The notes: a model not told the origin generated them from the sequence alone. Counted from the first letter of the stretch, positions 7,878 to 18,363 are shown. The stretch: DNA of 64,000 nt from Mangrovimicrobium sp048323675 (GCF_048323675.1 NZ_JBLWFK010000004.1:372001-436000); one strand, 5' to 3'. Numbers and translations are program-made.

Positions 7878-8414
7878 ATGGCGGAGCAAGCGCACATCCT
7901 GCTGATCGACGACGATGAGGTATTCACGGAGGTGATGGCGCGGGGTTTCTCCCGCCGGGGCTTTGCGGTCCGGCGCTGCCACGTGCCCGGCGAAGCAGTC
8001 GCGGCCTGCGCCGACTTCCAGCCCAGCCACATCCTCCTCGACCTGAACATGCCGGGCACCTCGGGCCTGTTGATCCTGCCCGCCCTGCTCGACGCAGCCC
8101 CGGATGCGCGACTGGTAATCCTGACCGGCTATTCGAGCATCGCCACCGCCGTGGAGGCGACCAAGGCCGGGGCCCTCAACTACCTGTGCAAACCGGTGGG
8201 TATCGACGAGATTCTCGCCGCTTTCGATGGCAGTGCCGCCGCGGCGCCGGCGGAGGTTCCCGCGGACCCGATTTCCGTTGACCGCCTGGAATGGGAGCAC
8301 ATCCAGCGGGTGCTCACGGATAACGGGGGCAATATCTCGGCCACGGCTCGGGCGCTGGGGATGCACCGGCGGACCTTGCAGCGCAAGTTGCAGAAACGGC
8401 CAGTCCGGCGTTAG
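7878..8414 (+). CDS. regA: Response regulator RegA/PrrA
   Basis: Partner of RegB. The 178-aa protein has a receiver domain (acidic D11-D13, phospho-acceptor D55 in LLDLNMPG, T in ILTGYSS, K in LCKPVG). A short proline/alanine linker follows, then a Fis-type helix-turn-helix, NISATARALGMHRRTLQRKLQKR, the near-invariant DNA-binding end of RegA/PrrA/ActR. RegA homologues control respiration and carbon or nitrogen metabolism genes in response to redox. Starts 2 nt after regB, so one mRNA. Convergent with lipB. Confidence 0.93.
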   Translation: MAEQAHILLIDDDEVFTEVMARGFSRRGFAVRRCHVPGEAVAACADFQPSHILLDLNMPGTSGLLILPALLDAAPDARLVILTGYSSIATAVEATKAGALNYLCKPVGIDEILAAFDGSAAAAPAEVPADPISVDRLEWEHIQRVLTDNGGNISATARALGMHRRTLQRKLQKRPVRR

Positions 8415-8489
8415 GGGTTCGGGGTTGATTCCCGGGCTGACGGGCAGCTTGTCCCTCCCTACCCAGGGCACCCTGGTTCTTCGCCTGGC

Positions 8490-9101
8490 CTAGCCCAGCT
8501 TCTCCGCGAGAATGCCCAGCAGGCGCCGCCCGATCGCGTCCATATCCAGCTCCGCATCCGGCAGCAGGCGCGCCATCGAGGTCACCTGCAGGCCCTCGTA
8601 GCCGCAGGGGTTGATACGCTGGAAGGGCTCCAGGTCCATATCGACGTTGAGCGACAGCCCGTGATAGGTGCAGCCGCGACGTACCCGCAGGCCGAGGGAG
8701 GCGATCTTGTCGCCATTCACGTAGACGCCCGGCGCGTCGGGTTTCGCCGCTGCCTGAATGCCGTATTCGGCGAGCAGTGCGACGATACTGTCCTCGATCA
8801 GGGTGACCAGCGCGCGCACGCCCATACCCCGGCGCTTGACGTCGATCATCAGGTAGATCACCCACTGGCCGGGGCCGTGATAGGTGACCTGGCCGCCGCG
8901 ATCGACCTGGATCACCGGGATATCGCCGGGCGCCAGCACGTGCTCCGCCTTGCCGGCCTGCCCCTGGGTAAACACCCGCGGATGCTGCAGCAGCCAGAGT
9001 TCGTCGGGAGAATTTTCGTCGCGCGTCTCGGTCAGTTCGCGCATGGCCTCGAGCACCGGAACGTACTCCGCCAGGCCCAGTTCGCGGGTTTCCACGGCCA
9101 T
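8490..9101 (-). CDS. lipB: Octanoyl-[acyl-carrier-protein]:protein N-octanoyltransferase
   Basis: Moves octanoyl groups from ACP to lipoyl domains, the first step of lipoate synthesis. The 203-aa sequence has the family blocks ELWLLQHPRVFTQGQAGK, VDRGGQVTYHGPGQ and the catalytic region GLRVRRGCTYHGLSLNVDMDL, where the conserved lysine (DKIASLG) and cysteine (INPCGYEG) are visible. Its start overlaps the stop of the DUF493 gene by 1 nt. lipA, usually the next gene downstream, is not present; the region ends in convergent regA. Confidence 0.95.
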   Translation of the reverse strand: MAVETRELGLAEYVPVLEAMRELTETRDENSPDELWLLQHPRVFTQGQAGKAEHVLAPGDIPVIQVDRGGQVTYHGPGQWVIYLMIDVKRRGMGVRALVTLIEDSIVALLAEYGIQAAAKPDAPGVYVNGDKIASLGLRVRRGCTYHGLSLNVDMDLEPFQRINPCGYEGLQVTSMARLLPDAELDMDAIGRRLLGILAEKLG

Positions 9102-9370
9102 CAGATCACCATCTGCACGTGGCCGGTGGCCAGCAGGTCCTCGTGCAGCGCTTCCAGCTGCGGTTTGCCGGTAGCGATGATCACCACCGTAATCGCGGTG
9201 AAGGTCCCCTTGCCGCTATCCCGCTGGGTCACCCGCTCGCGGTCAAAGCCGGGAGCATGGCGCTCGAAGACCTCGAAGATGACTGCCTCGAAACTGGCGC
9301 TGGCCCGCCCGAGCACCTTGATCGGGTACTCGCAGGGAAATTCAATCTTCGGCGGTTCCTGCTCTGCCAC
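9101..9370 (-). CDS. ybeD: DUF493 (YbeD) family protein
   Basis: Small ferredoxin-fold, ACT-like protein of unknown role that is almost always encoded between dacA and lipB. Core sequence: KIEFPCEYPIKVLGRA, FERHAPGF and the C-terminal HEDLLATGHVQMVI, all typical of the family. I chose the GTG at 9370 (89 aa) because GGAG lies 8 nt upstream and it starts 14 nt after the dacA stop. A GTG at 9412 would overlap dacA and add 14 residues without homology. Confidence 0.85.
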   Translation of the reverse strand: MAEQEPPKIEFPCEYPIKVLGRASASFEAVIFEVFERHAPGFDRERVTQRDSGKGTFTAITVVIIATGKPQLEALHEDLLATGHVQMVI

Positions 9371-9384
9371 GTCCAGCGCTCCAC

Positions 9385-10542
9385 TCAAACCCGGAACAGG
9401 CGGTTGATCCACATCAGGACCATATCCCAGAGGCGGGAGAAAAACCCGCCGGGCTCGACCGCCTGCAGGGCGACCACGTCGCCCTGGTAAATCTGCTTGC
9501 CGTCCAGCGTCATGGCAATGCTGCCCACCACATCGCCCTCGGCGAGGGGGGCCTCGATTTCCTGGCGCAGGGTGACTTCAGTCTGGATTTCGTCCTTGCG
9601 GCCCCGGGGCACGGTGAGGAGTACGCCCTCTTTCACCCCCACGGGCACGCTGTCCACCACGCCTTTCCAGATACGCGGCGATTCCAGCACGCTACCCGCG
9701 TCGAGGATCGAATCGGTTTCGAAGAAGCGGAAACCGTAGTTCAGCAGGCTGCGCGACTCGGCCGCACGGGCCTTGGTGGAGCGGGTGCCGAGCACCACCG
9801 AGACCAGCCGCATCTGTTCGCGCTTTGCCGAGGCCACCAGGCAATAGCCGGCCTCCTTGGTGTGGCCGGTCTTGAGGCCGTCGACACTGGGGTCCTGGCC
9901 GAGCAGGGTATTGCGGTTGTACTGCCTGATGCCGTTGTAGGTGAATTCGCGCTCCTTGTAGATCGGGTACTGGCTGGGGTGATCCCTGACCGTCGCCCGG
10001 GCCAGCAGGGCCAGGTCGCGCGCGGTGGTGTACAGCTCAGGATCCGGCAGGCCGTGGGAATTCACGTAGTGGGTATCGTGCATGCCGAGCCGCTGGGCCT
10101 CGCTGTTCATCATCTCCGCGAACACCTGCTCACTGCCGGCGACATGCTCGGCTACGGCGACACAGGCGTCATTGCCGGAGGATATGATGATGCCCCGCTC
10201 GAGGTTGGCAATGGACACATCCTTGCCGGGCTCGATCCACATCAGCGAGGAGCCCTCGAAGATCGGGTTCTGGGACCAGGAGTTTTCGCTGACCGTAACC
10301 ATGTCGTCCCGGCTGATCCTGCCGGCACTGATCTCGTTGGCGAGCACGTAGCTGGTCATCATCTTGGTCAGGCTCGCCGGCGGCAGGCGCTCATCGGCGT
10401 TGTGCTCGGCCAGCACCGCGCCGCTGTCGGCGTCCATGAGGATGTAGGCACTGGCTTCGAGCTGGGGCGGATCGGGTATCGGCGAAGCGCTGGCTTCGGC
10501 GGTAAAAACAAACAGGAAAAGAAGAGAGACAAGGCGGATCAT
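9385..10542 (-). CDS. dacA: D-alanyl-D-alanine carboxypeptidase (PBP5/6 type)
   Basis: Periplasmic enzyme that trims the terminal D-Ala of peptidoglycan pentapeptides. From ATG 10542 the 385-aa protein has a signal peptide (MIRLVSLLFLFVFTAEASA), the active-site SLTK at 57-60, SGN at 122-124 and KTG at 224-226. A C-terminal beta domain follows, and the tail GGFFSRLWDMVLMWINRLFRV is an amphipathic membrane anchor as in PBP5. A GTG five codons earlier is possible. In the envelope cluster between rlpA and ybeD. Confidence 0.95.
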   Translation of the reverse strand: MIRLVSLLFLFVFTAEASASPIPDPPQLEASAYILMDADSGAVLAEHNADERLPPASLTKMMTSYVLANEISAGRISRDDMVTVSENSWSQNPIFEGSSLMWIEPGKDVSIANLERGIIISSGNDACVAVAEHVAGSEQVFAEMMNSEAQRLGMHDTHYVNSHGLPDPELYTTARDLALLARATVRDHPSQYPIYKEREFTYNGIRQYNRNTLLGQDPSVDGLKTGHTKEAGYCLVASAKREQMRLVSVVLGTRSTKARAAESRSLLNYGFRFFETDSILDAGSVLESPRIWKGVVDSVPVGVKEGVLLTVPRGRKDEIQTEVTLRQEIEAPLAEGDVVGSIAMTLDGKQIYQGDVVALQAVEPGGFFSRLWDMVLMWINRLFRV

Positions 10543-10629
10543 AGAGAACAGGCACACTCGGATGGGTGGGGTTCAGTAGCTGCGCATGGTAACGCATGCG
10601 CCCCTGCAGCGAAAGGAAGGGGCCGCCCC

Positions 10630-11475
10630 TCAGGGCAGGGGCTGGCCCTCGGGATAGCCGCCATCGCGCAACTGCTGCTGCACCAGCGCCAGTTCATCGC
10701 CGTTGGCCACCGGGCCGATGCGCACCCGGTACATGACGCTCCCGGAGACATCGACCTCGCTGACAAACACTGGCACCTGGACGAACGCGGCGAGCTGGGT
10801 CTGCAGCCTGCGGGCCGATTCCGGGGAGCCGAAGGCACCCAGCTGCAGGAAGCGGTAGTGGCTGCCGGGTACGTTGCGCAGGTCGTCGACGCCGGTGACA
10901 TCGATGACTTCAACTTCCACCCGCGCCGTTCCCTGGTTGGCGTAACCCAGTTTGACCGCCGCGCCGTAGGAGAGGTCGATCAGGCGCTCGCTGTGGAAGG
11001 GGCCGCGGTCGTTGACCCGCACAATCACCTTGCGGCCATTTTCCAGGTTGGTCACCCGGGCATACACGGGGATAGGCAGGGTGCGGTGGGCCGCGGATGC
11101 GGCGTACACGTCAAAGATCTCGCCGTTGGAGGTCTCGTGGCCGTCGAACTTGGCCCCGTACCAGGAGGCGATGCCCTGTTCCCGGTATTCGCGGTAGTCA
11201 TCGAGGATGGCGTATTCGACACCGGAAACAGCATAGGGGCTGCGGTTGCCCACCGCCAGAATCGGGTCGGCGCGGGGCACCGCATCCGCGACCTGGTCGG
11301 GGCTGATTGCCCGCAGCGGCGCTCCGTCGCGATCCCGGCTGTAGCGGGTGGCCTGGTATTCGTCGCCCGCGGCCCCGGGGGCGGGAGCGGCGGCCGTCTC
11401 CACCGGCCGGGAGGCACAGGCCTGCAACAGGGATGTGGTCAGGAGAAGCAGAGCGCACAGGCGCAGGGGCTTCAT
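10630..11475 (-). CDS. rlpA: Septal-ring lytic transglycosylase RlpA, SPOR-domain lipoprotein
   Basis: Outer-membrane lipoprotein that cleaves peptidoglycan strands lacking stem peptides, often at the septum. The 281-aa protein has a lipobox LLQAC with C20. The double-psi beta-barrel carries GIASWYGAKFDGHETSNGEIFD and the catalytic-region VRVNDRGPFHSERLIDLSYGAA. A C-terminal SPOR domain spans about 205-281 (YRFLQLGAFGSPESARRL). Overlaps the upstream mltB stop by 4 nt (11472-11475). Confidence 0.94.
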   Translation of the reverse strand: MKPLRLCALLLLTTSLLQACASRPVETAAAPAPGAAGDEYQATRYSRDRDGAPLRAISPDQVADAVPRADPILAVGNRSPYAVSGVEYAILDDYREYREQGIASWYGAKFDGHETSNGEIFDVYAASAAHRTLPIPVYARVTNLENGRKVIVRVNDRGPFHSERLIDLSYGAAVKLGYANQGTARVEVEVIDVTGVDDLRNVPGSHYRFLQLGAFGSPESARRLQTQLAAFVQVPVFVSEVDVSGSVMYRVRIGPVANGDELALVQQQLRDGGYPEGQPLP

Positions 11476-12509
11476 TCCGCGACCCCCTCGGCAATCGCCT
11501 CGCTCAGCTGGTAGACGCTCATGGCGTACTTGGCGCTGTGGTTGTAGCGGGTGATGACGTAGAAATTGTGCAGCCCCAGCCAGTATTCGTGGCCGTCGTC
11601 AGCCAGTTCAAAATCCAGTGCGATGGCCTTTTCCTGCGGGTCCACCGGCGCGCCCGGTACCAGGCCGGCGGCGCTCAATTCGGCAACGCTGTAACGGGGT
11701 TCAAGGGCCCTGCCCTCGCTGAACATCTCCGCGGGCAGCGCGCGTTCCTCCCGCGCCGGCACCACCACCGTGGCGCCGGGAGTCCAGCCGTGGGCCTTGA
11801 AGTAATTGGCCACGCTGCCGATGGCGTCAACCGGGTTTTCCCAGATATCCGCGGTGCCGTCAGCGTCGAAGTCGATCGCGTAGGAGCGGTAGCTGCTGGG
11901 CATGAACTGGCCGTAGCCCATGGCCCCCGCGTAGGAGCCTTTCAGGGTGCGCGGGTCCTTGCCCTGTTCCCGGGTGAGAATCAGGTAGTTGCGCAATTCG
12001 CCGGTGAAGAAGTCGGCGCGGCGCGGGTAATCAAAGGCCAGGGTGGTGAGCGCGTCGAGCACCCGGTAACTGCCCATGATCCTGCCGTAGAGGGTTTCCA
12101 CACCGATGATGGAGACGATGATGCTGGCGGGAACGCCGGTTTCCGCCTCCGCCCGCAACAGGGTTTCACGGTGTTCGCGATAGAAAGCGATGCCGTCGTT
12201 GATGCGCTTGGGGGTCAGGAATATCTGCCGGTATTCGTACCAGGGCTTGGCCTTCTCCGCGGGCCGGGAAATCGCCTCGAGGATCGATTCCTGGCGCCTG
12301 GCGTCGCCCAGCAGGAGCAGCAATTCCTCGCGCTGGAAGCCGTCTTCCGCCACCATCTGGTCCACCAGCTCGAGCGCCGCCGGATTGCCGGCGTAATTCT
12401 CGTCGCCGGCACAGGAAACGGCGGGACACAAACCCAGCGCCAGGGGAATCCAGCTCCAGCGCCGCACCACTCTATCGAGACTGCCTTTCATTGATTTCCT
12501 CTTGAACAT
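11472..12509 (-). CDS. mltB: Membrane-bound lytic murein transglycosylase B
   Basis: Cleaves glycan strands, leaving 1,6-anhydro-muramic ends. In the 345-aa sequence the catalytic glutamate is E138 in VSIIGVETLYG, followed by AFDYPRRADFFTGELRNYL and GSYAGAMGYGQFMPSSYR, all MltB hallmarks. The N-terminus is a signal peptide with a possible but non-ideal lipobox (AVSC). The ATG at 12509 shares its A with the rodA stop (TGATG); a second ATG six codons later is also possible. The stop overlaps rlpA by 4 nt. Confidence 0.94.
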   Translation of the reverse strand: MFKRKSMKGSLDRVVRRWSWIPLALGLCPAVSCAGDENYAGNPAALELVDQMVAEDGFQREELLLLLGDARRQESILEAISRPAEKAKPWYEYRQIFLTPKRINDGIAFYREHRETLLRAEAETGVPASIIVSIIGVETLYGRIMGSYRVLDALTTLAFDYPRRADFFTGELRNYLILTREQGKDPRTLKGSYAGAMGYGQFMPSSYRSYAIDFDADGTADIWENPVDAIGSVANYFKAHGWTPGATVVVPAREERALPAEMFSEGRALEPRYSVAELSAAGLVPGAPVDPQEKAIALDFELADDGHEYWLGLHNFYVITRYNHSAKYAMSVYQLSEAIAEGVAE

Positions 12510-13651
12510 CAGCGAACCACCATCCGCTTTTCAGTACTGACGGCCATCAATATGCCGAAGCCCGCCATCAGGGTTACCAGCGCTGTACCGCCCGCGCTGA
12601 CCAGGGGCAGTGGAACACCCACGACGGGAAGCAGGCCCGCCACCATGCCCATATTAACAAACACGTAGACAAAGAAGGTCAGTGTCAGGCTGCCCGCCAT
12701 CATGCGCCCGAAACTGGTCTGGGCGTGGTAGCCAATCCAGAATCCACGGGCGAGGATCAGCAGGTAGAGGCCCACCAGGGCCAGCACACCGCGCAGGCCG
12801 AACTCCTCCGCCAGTACCGCGATGATGAAATCGGTATGGCTCTCGGGCAGGAAATCGAGCTGTGACTGGGTTCCCGTCATCCAGCCCTTGCCCATCCAGC
12901 CGCCGGAGCCGATGGCGGTCTTGGACTGGATGATATTCCAGCCTGCACCCAGCTTGTCGCTCTCGGGATTGAGCAGGGTGAGAATGCGCTGCTTCTGGTA
13001 GTCCTTGAGCATGAACAGCCAGGCCGGCCAGGCGGAGGCCACCGCCACTACCACCGCACCGAAAATATAGCGCCAGCTGATGCCCGCCATGAACAGCACG
13101 AACAGGCCGCTGGCGGCAATCAGCAGGGCGGTGCCGAGGTCGGGTTGCTGCAGGATCAGGGCCGCCGGCACACCGACGATGACCAGGCCGACCAGAAGCG
13201 TGGCGAAGCGCGGCGGCAGCGAGCGCTCGGCGAGATAGCAGGCCACCGCCATGGGCACCATCAGCTTCATCACCTCGGAGGGCTGGAAGCGGAAGCCACC
13301 CAGGTCCAGCCAGCGCTGCGCACCCTTGGCGCCGACACCGAAAAACATTACCGCCACCAGCAGTCCGATACCCGCCAGGTAGAGCCAGGGCGCCCAGCGG
13401 GTATAGCGCGGCAGGCTGATCTGCGCGGCGACGAACATCACCGTGTAGGCCACCAGGTAGAAGCGTCCCTGGCGGATGACCGCACCCATGTCCTGGCCGG
13501 ATGCACTGTAGAGCACCACCAGCCCGTAGCCGGTCAGCGCCAGCAACAGCAGCAGCAGGGGCATATCGAGATGCAGCCGCGAGGCCGTGCTGGGGCGCCG
13601 GGCCAGGTCGGCGCTGCCCTGGTGGGGCATCTGGCGAACATAATCACCCAT
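12509..13651 (-). CDS. rodA: Rod-shape peptidoglycan glycosyltransferase RodA
   Basis: SEDS-family polytopic enzyme that polymerises lipid II for cell elongation with PBP2. About 380 aa from the ATG at 13651, which overlaps the mrdA stop by 8 nt; the ATG at 13630 is an alternative. There are ten predicted membrane segments, the early motif LVVLYSASGQD, and the large-loop region WMGKGWMTGTQSQLDFLPESHTDFIIAVLAEEFG with the SEDS catalytic-type aspartate. The longer frame to 13750 lies inside mrdA and is rejected. Confidence 0.94.
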   Translation of the reverse strand: MGDYVRQMPHQGSADLARRPSTASRLHLDMPLLLLLLALTGYGLVVLYSASGQDMGAVIRQGRFYLVAYTVMFVAAQISLPRYTRWAPWLYLAGIGLLVAVMFFGVGAKGAQRWLDLGGFRFQPSEVMKLMVPMAVACYLAERSLPPRFATLLVGLVIVGVPAALILQQPDLGTALLIAASGLFVLFMAGISWRYIFGAVVVAVASAWPAWLFMLKDYQKQRILTLLNPESDKLGAGWNIIQSKTAIGSGGWMGKGWMTGTQSQLDFLPESHTDFIIAVLAEEFGLRGVLALVGLYLLILARGFWIGYHAQTSFGRMMAGSLTLTFFVYVFVNMGMVAGLLPVVGVPLPLVSAGGTALVTLMAGFGILMAVSTEKRMVVR

Positions 13652-15506
13652 CGGCGGGAATCTCGAAGTCGGAGCTGCCGAGCAGCCAGGTATCGATAAC
13701 ACGGCGCGCCACCGGCGAGGCGGCACTGCTGCCGCCGCCGTTCTCGACAATGATCGCGACCGCGATGGTGGGCGCCTCTACCGGCGCAAAGGCGACAAAC
13801 AGGCCGTGGTGACGGTGGCGCTCCATGACTTCGTCCTCATCGTACACCTCGCCCTGGGCAATGCCGATCACCTGGGCGGTGCCGGTCTTTCCGGCCATCT
13901 GGTAGCGGATGCCCTTGGCCAGGTTCTTGGCGGTCCCGCGCTTGCCATAGACCACCTCCAGCATGCCATCGATTACCGCGTCCCAGTATTCGGGATTGGT
14001 CTGGATCGGCGGCAGTGCCGGCACTTCCAGCTCCTGTCCGTTGATCGCCTTGACCAGTCGCGGTACGTGGCGTTCGCCCCGGCTGGCGATCACCGCCACC
14101 GCCTCTGCCAGTTGCAGTGGCGTCGCCAGCATGTATCCCTGCCCGATGCTGGCACTGATGGTCTCGCCGGGATACCAAGGCTGGTTCATGGTCTCGCGCT
14201 TCCAGCGCACCGAGGGCAGGACTCCCGGACGTTCGTGGGTGGTGTCGATGCCGGTCCGCTCGCCAAAGCCGAAGGGCAGAAGGTACTCGTGTATCCGGTC
14301 GATGGTAAGGCGCCGGCCCAGGTCGTAGAAATAGGTGTCGCAGGACTCGGCAATCGCCATGTTCAGGTCGACCCGCGGCGCGTGCCCGGTGCCGCGGATG
14401 CGCAGGATCCAGTCGCGGTAGCGGTGGGAATCCCCGGGCAGGCTGTACCAGCCCGGGTCCGGCACCGTGTACTCGGGCGTCACCAACCCTGAAATCAGCC
14501 CCGCCATGCCCATCATCGGCTTGATTGTCGAGCCCGGCGGGTATTGCCCCTGAACTGTGCGGTTGAACAGCGGCACATCCGGGGAATCACGCAGCTCGGC
14601 GTAGTCCTTCGAGCTGATCCCGTTGACGAACAGGTTGCTGTTGTAGGCGGGCGTCGACACCAGCGCCAGCACACCGCCGGTGCGCGGGTCGATGGCCACC
14701 ACGGCCCCGCGGCGATTACCCAGCGCTTCGGTTGCCGCGCGCTGTACGTGGATGTCGAGGTTCAGGGTCAGGTTGGCGCCCGGCGTGGGATCAAAGCGTT
14801 CCAGTACCCGCAGGATCCTGCCGTGGGCATTGGTTTCCACGTTCTGGTAACCCACCTTGCCATGGAGGATATCCTCGTAGTAGCGCTCCACCCCCACCTT
14901 GCCGATGTGGAAGGTTCCGCGGTAGGCGTTCTCATCGATCTGCTCCACCTCCCGCTCATTAATCCGCCCGACATAGCCCAGGGCGTGGGAGAACAGGTCG
15001 CCGTAGGGGTAGTAGCGCAGCAGCTGCGCCTCCACCACCACCCCCGGCATGCGAAAGCGGTCCACCGCGAGGCGCGCCCGCTCGGATTCGGTGAGGCGAA
15101 AGTGCAGCGGCACCGCCTCGTAGGGACGCCGCCGGCGCAGGCGCTCGTGGAACTTTTCCAGCTCACTCTCGGTGATCGGCAGGATACCCTGCAGCTCACC
15201 GAGGGTCGCCTCCAGGTCCTTCACCCGCTCCTTGATTATCGACAGGGTATAGCTGGGGCGGTTGTCCGCCAGCAGGACACCGTTGCGGTCGTAAATAAGG
15301 CCGCGCTTGGGCGGCAGGGGCTCCAGCCGGACCCGGTTGCTCTCCGACTGGGTCCGGTAGGTCTCGTATTCGGTGATCTGCAGGTTGTAGTAGCGGGCGA
15401 CTATAACGCCCAGCAGGACCAGGACGATGGCGATGGCGGTTAAGGTTCTGGCCTGGTAGATCCGGATCTCCCGCTGCGGATCTTTCAAAGCAATGGGTTG
15501 GGGCAT
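13644..15506 (-). CDS. mrdA: Peptidoglycan D,D-transpeptidase PBP2
   Basis: Class B penicillin-binding protein that cross-links peptidoglycan during elongation together with RodA. 620 aa: a short cytoplasmic tail, one membrane segment at about 22-40, and a pedestal domain beginning PPKRGLIYDRNG. The transpeptidase domain has STIK at 326-329, SCD in the second motif, and KTGTAQ in the third. The C-terminus ENGGGSSAASPVARRVIDTWL is typical. First gene of the elongation pair, 73 nt after rlmH; the stop overlaps rodA. Confidence 0.96.
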   Translation of the reverse strand: MPQPIALKDPQREIRIYQARTLTAIAIVLVLLGVIVARYYNLQITEYETYRTQSESNRVRLEPLPPKRGLIYDRNGVLLADNRPSYTLSIIKERVKDLEATLGELQGILPITESELEKFHERLRRRRPYEAVPLHFRLTESERARLAVDRFRMPGVVVEAQLLRYYPYGDLFSHALGYVGRINEREVEQIDENAYRGTFHIGKVGVERYYEDILHGKVGYQNVETNAHGRILRVLERFDPTPGANLTLNLDIHVQRAATEALGNRRGAVVAIDPRTGGVLALVSTPAYNSNLFVNGISSKDYAELRDSPDVPLFNRTVQGQYPPGSTIKPMMGMAGLISGLVTPEYTVPDPGWYSLPGDSHRYRDWILRIRGTGHAPRVDLNMAIAESCDTYFYDLGRRLTIDRIHEYLLPFGFGERTGIDTTHERPGVLPSVRWKRETMNQPWYPGETISASIGQGYMLATPLQLAEAVAVIASRGERHVPRLVKAINGQELEVPALPPIQTNPEYWDAVIDGMLEVVYGKRGTAKNLAKGIRYQMAGKTGTAQVIGIAQGEVYDEDEVMERHRHHGLFVAFAPVEAPTIAVAIIVENGGGSSAASPVARRVIDTWLLGSSDFEIPADG

Positions 15507-15579
15507 GTAACCGCGGGCCTGGGTTCTTATCGTGGGAGATTACGGTATCGAAAGCCGGAAAAAATTCCGGCTGGCGACG

Positions 15580-16050
15580 CTAGTCGCGATGATACGGGTG
15601 ATTGACTGTGATTGTCCAAGCCCGGTACAGCTGTTCGGCGAGTAAAACCCGCACCAGGGGGTGCGGCAGGGTGAGGTCCGACAGCGACCAGTGCATTTCC
15701 GCCCGCTGCAGGCATGCATCCGCCAGGCCATCGGGGCCGCCAATCAGCAAACTGACGTTGTTGCCGGACATCTGCCAGTCATTGAGTTTTTGCGCCAGGC
15801 CCGGGGTGCTGAAGGATTTGCCGCGCACGTCCAGCGCAATGACCCGGTCGCCATCGGGGATAGCGCGCAGGATCTGCTCGCCCTCCTTTTCCACCAGCTG
15901 TTCGGGCTGGCTGCGCTTGCCCCGCTGAGGCAGGGGCAGCTCGCGCCACTCCACTTTAAGCTCGCGGGGCATGCGCCGGGTGTACTCGTCCACGCCCTCA
16001 TAAACCCAGCCCGGCATCCGCGTACCCATGGCGAATACGGTGATGCGCAT
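15580..16050 (-). CDS. rlmH: 23S rRNA (pseudouridine1915-N3)-methyltransferase RlmH
   Basis: SPOUT-fold methyltransferase acting on the assembled 70S ribosome at pseudouridine 1915. 156 aa (E. coli 155). Motifs: ALDVRGKSFSTPGLAQKL, LLIGGPDGL (AdoMet knot) and the C-terminal LAEQLYRAWTITVNHPYHR. The start overlaps the rsfS stop by 1 nt, the usual pairing of these two ribosome-related genes. Confidence 0.97.
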   Translation of the reverse strand: MRITVFAMGTRMPGWVYEGVDEYTRRMPRELKVEWRELPLPQRGKRSQPEQLVEKEGEQILRAIPDGDRVIALDVRGKSFSTPGLAQKLNDWQMSGNNVSLLIGGPDGLADACLQRAEMHWSLSDLTLPHPLVRVLLAEQLYRAWTITVNHPYHRD

Positions 16051-16391
16051 TACTTCGCTTCGGGGTTGCGCAGGTCCGCCCAGAGACGTTCAAGGTCATA
16101 GAAGTCGCGGGTGGCGGGCAGCATGACATGGACGACGACATCGCCGAAATCCACCAGCACCCACTCGCCGGCGTCCTCACCTTCCACGCCAAGCGCCCGC
16201 TGGCCCTGCTTCTTGGCCTCGAGGCACACGTTATCGGCCAGCGATTTGACGTGGCGATTGGATGTGCCGCTGGTTATCACCAGGTAATCCATGACATCGG
16301 TCAGACCGGTGACATCCAGGGCCACCGTGTTTACCGCCTTGAGGTCATCGAGCGCATCGATGACCAGATCCTTCAATTGCTCAGCCTGCAT
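16050..16391 (-). CDS. rsfS: Ribosome silencing factor RsfS
   Basis: Binds L14 on free 50S subunits and blocks subunit joining in stationary phase or starvation. 113 aa with the family core DVTGLTDVMDYLVITSGTSNRHVKSLADNV and GEDAGEWVLVDFGDVVVHVM. Lies between nadD (36 nt upstream) and rlmH (1-nt overlap), the same order as in Pseudomonas. Length normal. Confidence 0.97.
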   Translation of the reverse strand: MQAEQLKDLVIDALDDLKAVNTVALDVTGLTDVMDYLVITSGTSNRHVKSLADNVCLEAKKQGQRALGVEGEDAGEWVLVDFGDVVVHVMLPATRDFYDLERLWADLRNPEAK

Positions 16392-16427
16392 TTCGCTGAC
16401 AGGTTTCCATAGTTTTCGTGTTCCTCT

Positions 16428-17071
16428 TCACAGGTACAGTTGATTGTCTTGAATATAGTCCAATACCGGCGCCGGCAGCAGGTATCGCGGCGAGCGCCCC
16501 GCCGCCAGCATCTGGCGGATCTCGGTGGATGAAATCGGCAGCTGGCGCAGGCGTTCCACCAGGACCGCGCCGGCCGGCCGCAAGCCGAGTTCCGCCGCAT
16601 CCGGCACCGCGTGCTGCCGCAGCCAGTCTGCAACCACCCCGGATTCGGGCAGCTGCCAACCGGGGCGCGCCAGCACCACGATGTGGGCCAGCTCGCCGAG
16701 TTGCTCCCAGCGGTTCCAGCTATCGAGGTGCGCGACCGCGTCGCCCCCCATGACCAGGCAGAGGCTGGCGCTTTCGCCGAGCTCGCCGCGCAACTCCAGC
16801 AAACTGTCCACGGTGTAGGACGCGCCGCTGCGCCCGAGTTCGCGGGCATCACAGGAAAGGCGGGGCTCATCACGCACGGCCAGCTCCACCATGGCCGCGC
16901 GGTGCCCGGCGGCCACCGCGGGCGTTTTGCCGTGGGGAGGCTGGGCACAGGGCATCAGGCGCAGGTGGTCCAGCTGCAAAAGTTCGACCAGTTCCAGCGC
17001 TGAGCGCAGGTGGCCGTTGTGCACCGGGTCAAAGGTGCCGCCAAAGACACCCACCGGCCCCGATCGGGTAC

Positions 17072-17075
<4 letters not shown>
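16428..17075 (-). CDS. nadD: Nicotinate-nucleotide adenylyltransferase
   Basis: Converts nicotinate mononucleotide and ATP to deamido-NAD in NAD synthesis. 215 aa with the nucleotidyl-transferase start GVFGGTFDPVHNGHLRSALE (the HxGH-type motif is HNGH) and the late ISSTEIRQML block that binds ATP phosphates. The ATG overlaps the proA stop by 4 nt. Unlike in E. coli there is no holA next to it; the proA-nadD order is that of Pseudomonas. Confidence 0.96.
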
Positions 17076-18328
<1,253 letters not shown>

Positions 18329-18363
18329 AACCGAACCGTGCCCTGCACCAGTGAAAGCGCGGG

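Noticed and set aside
9862..11514. 550-codon plus-strand open frame opposite dacA/rlpA
   Set aside because: It lies antisense to two clearly recognised envelope genes, has no ribosome site and a composition typical of GC-rich shadow frames.
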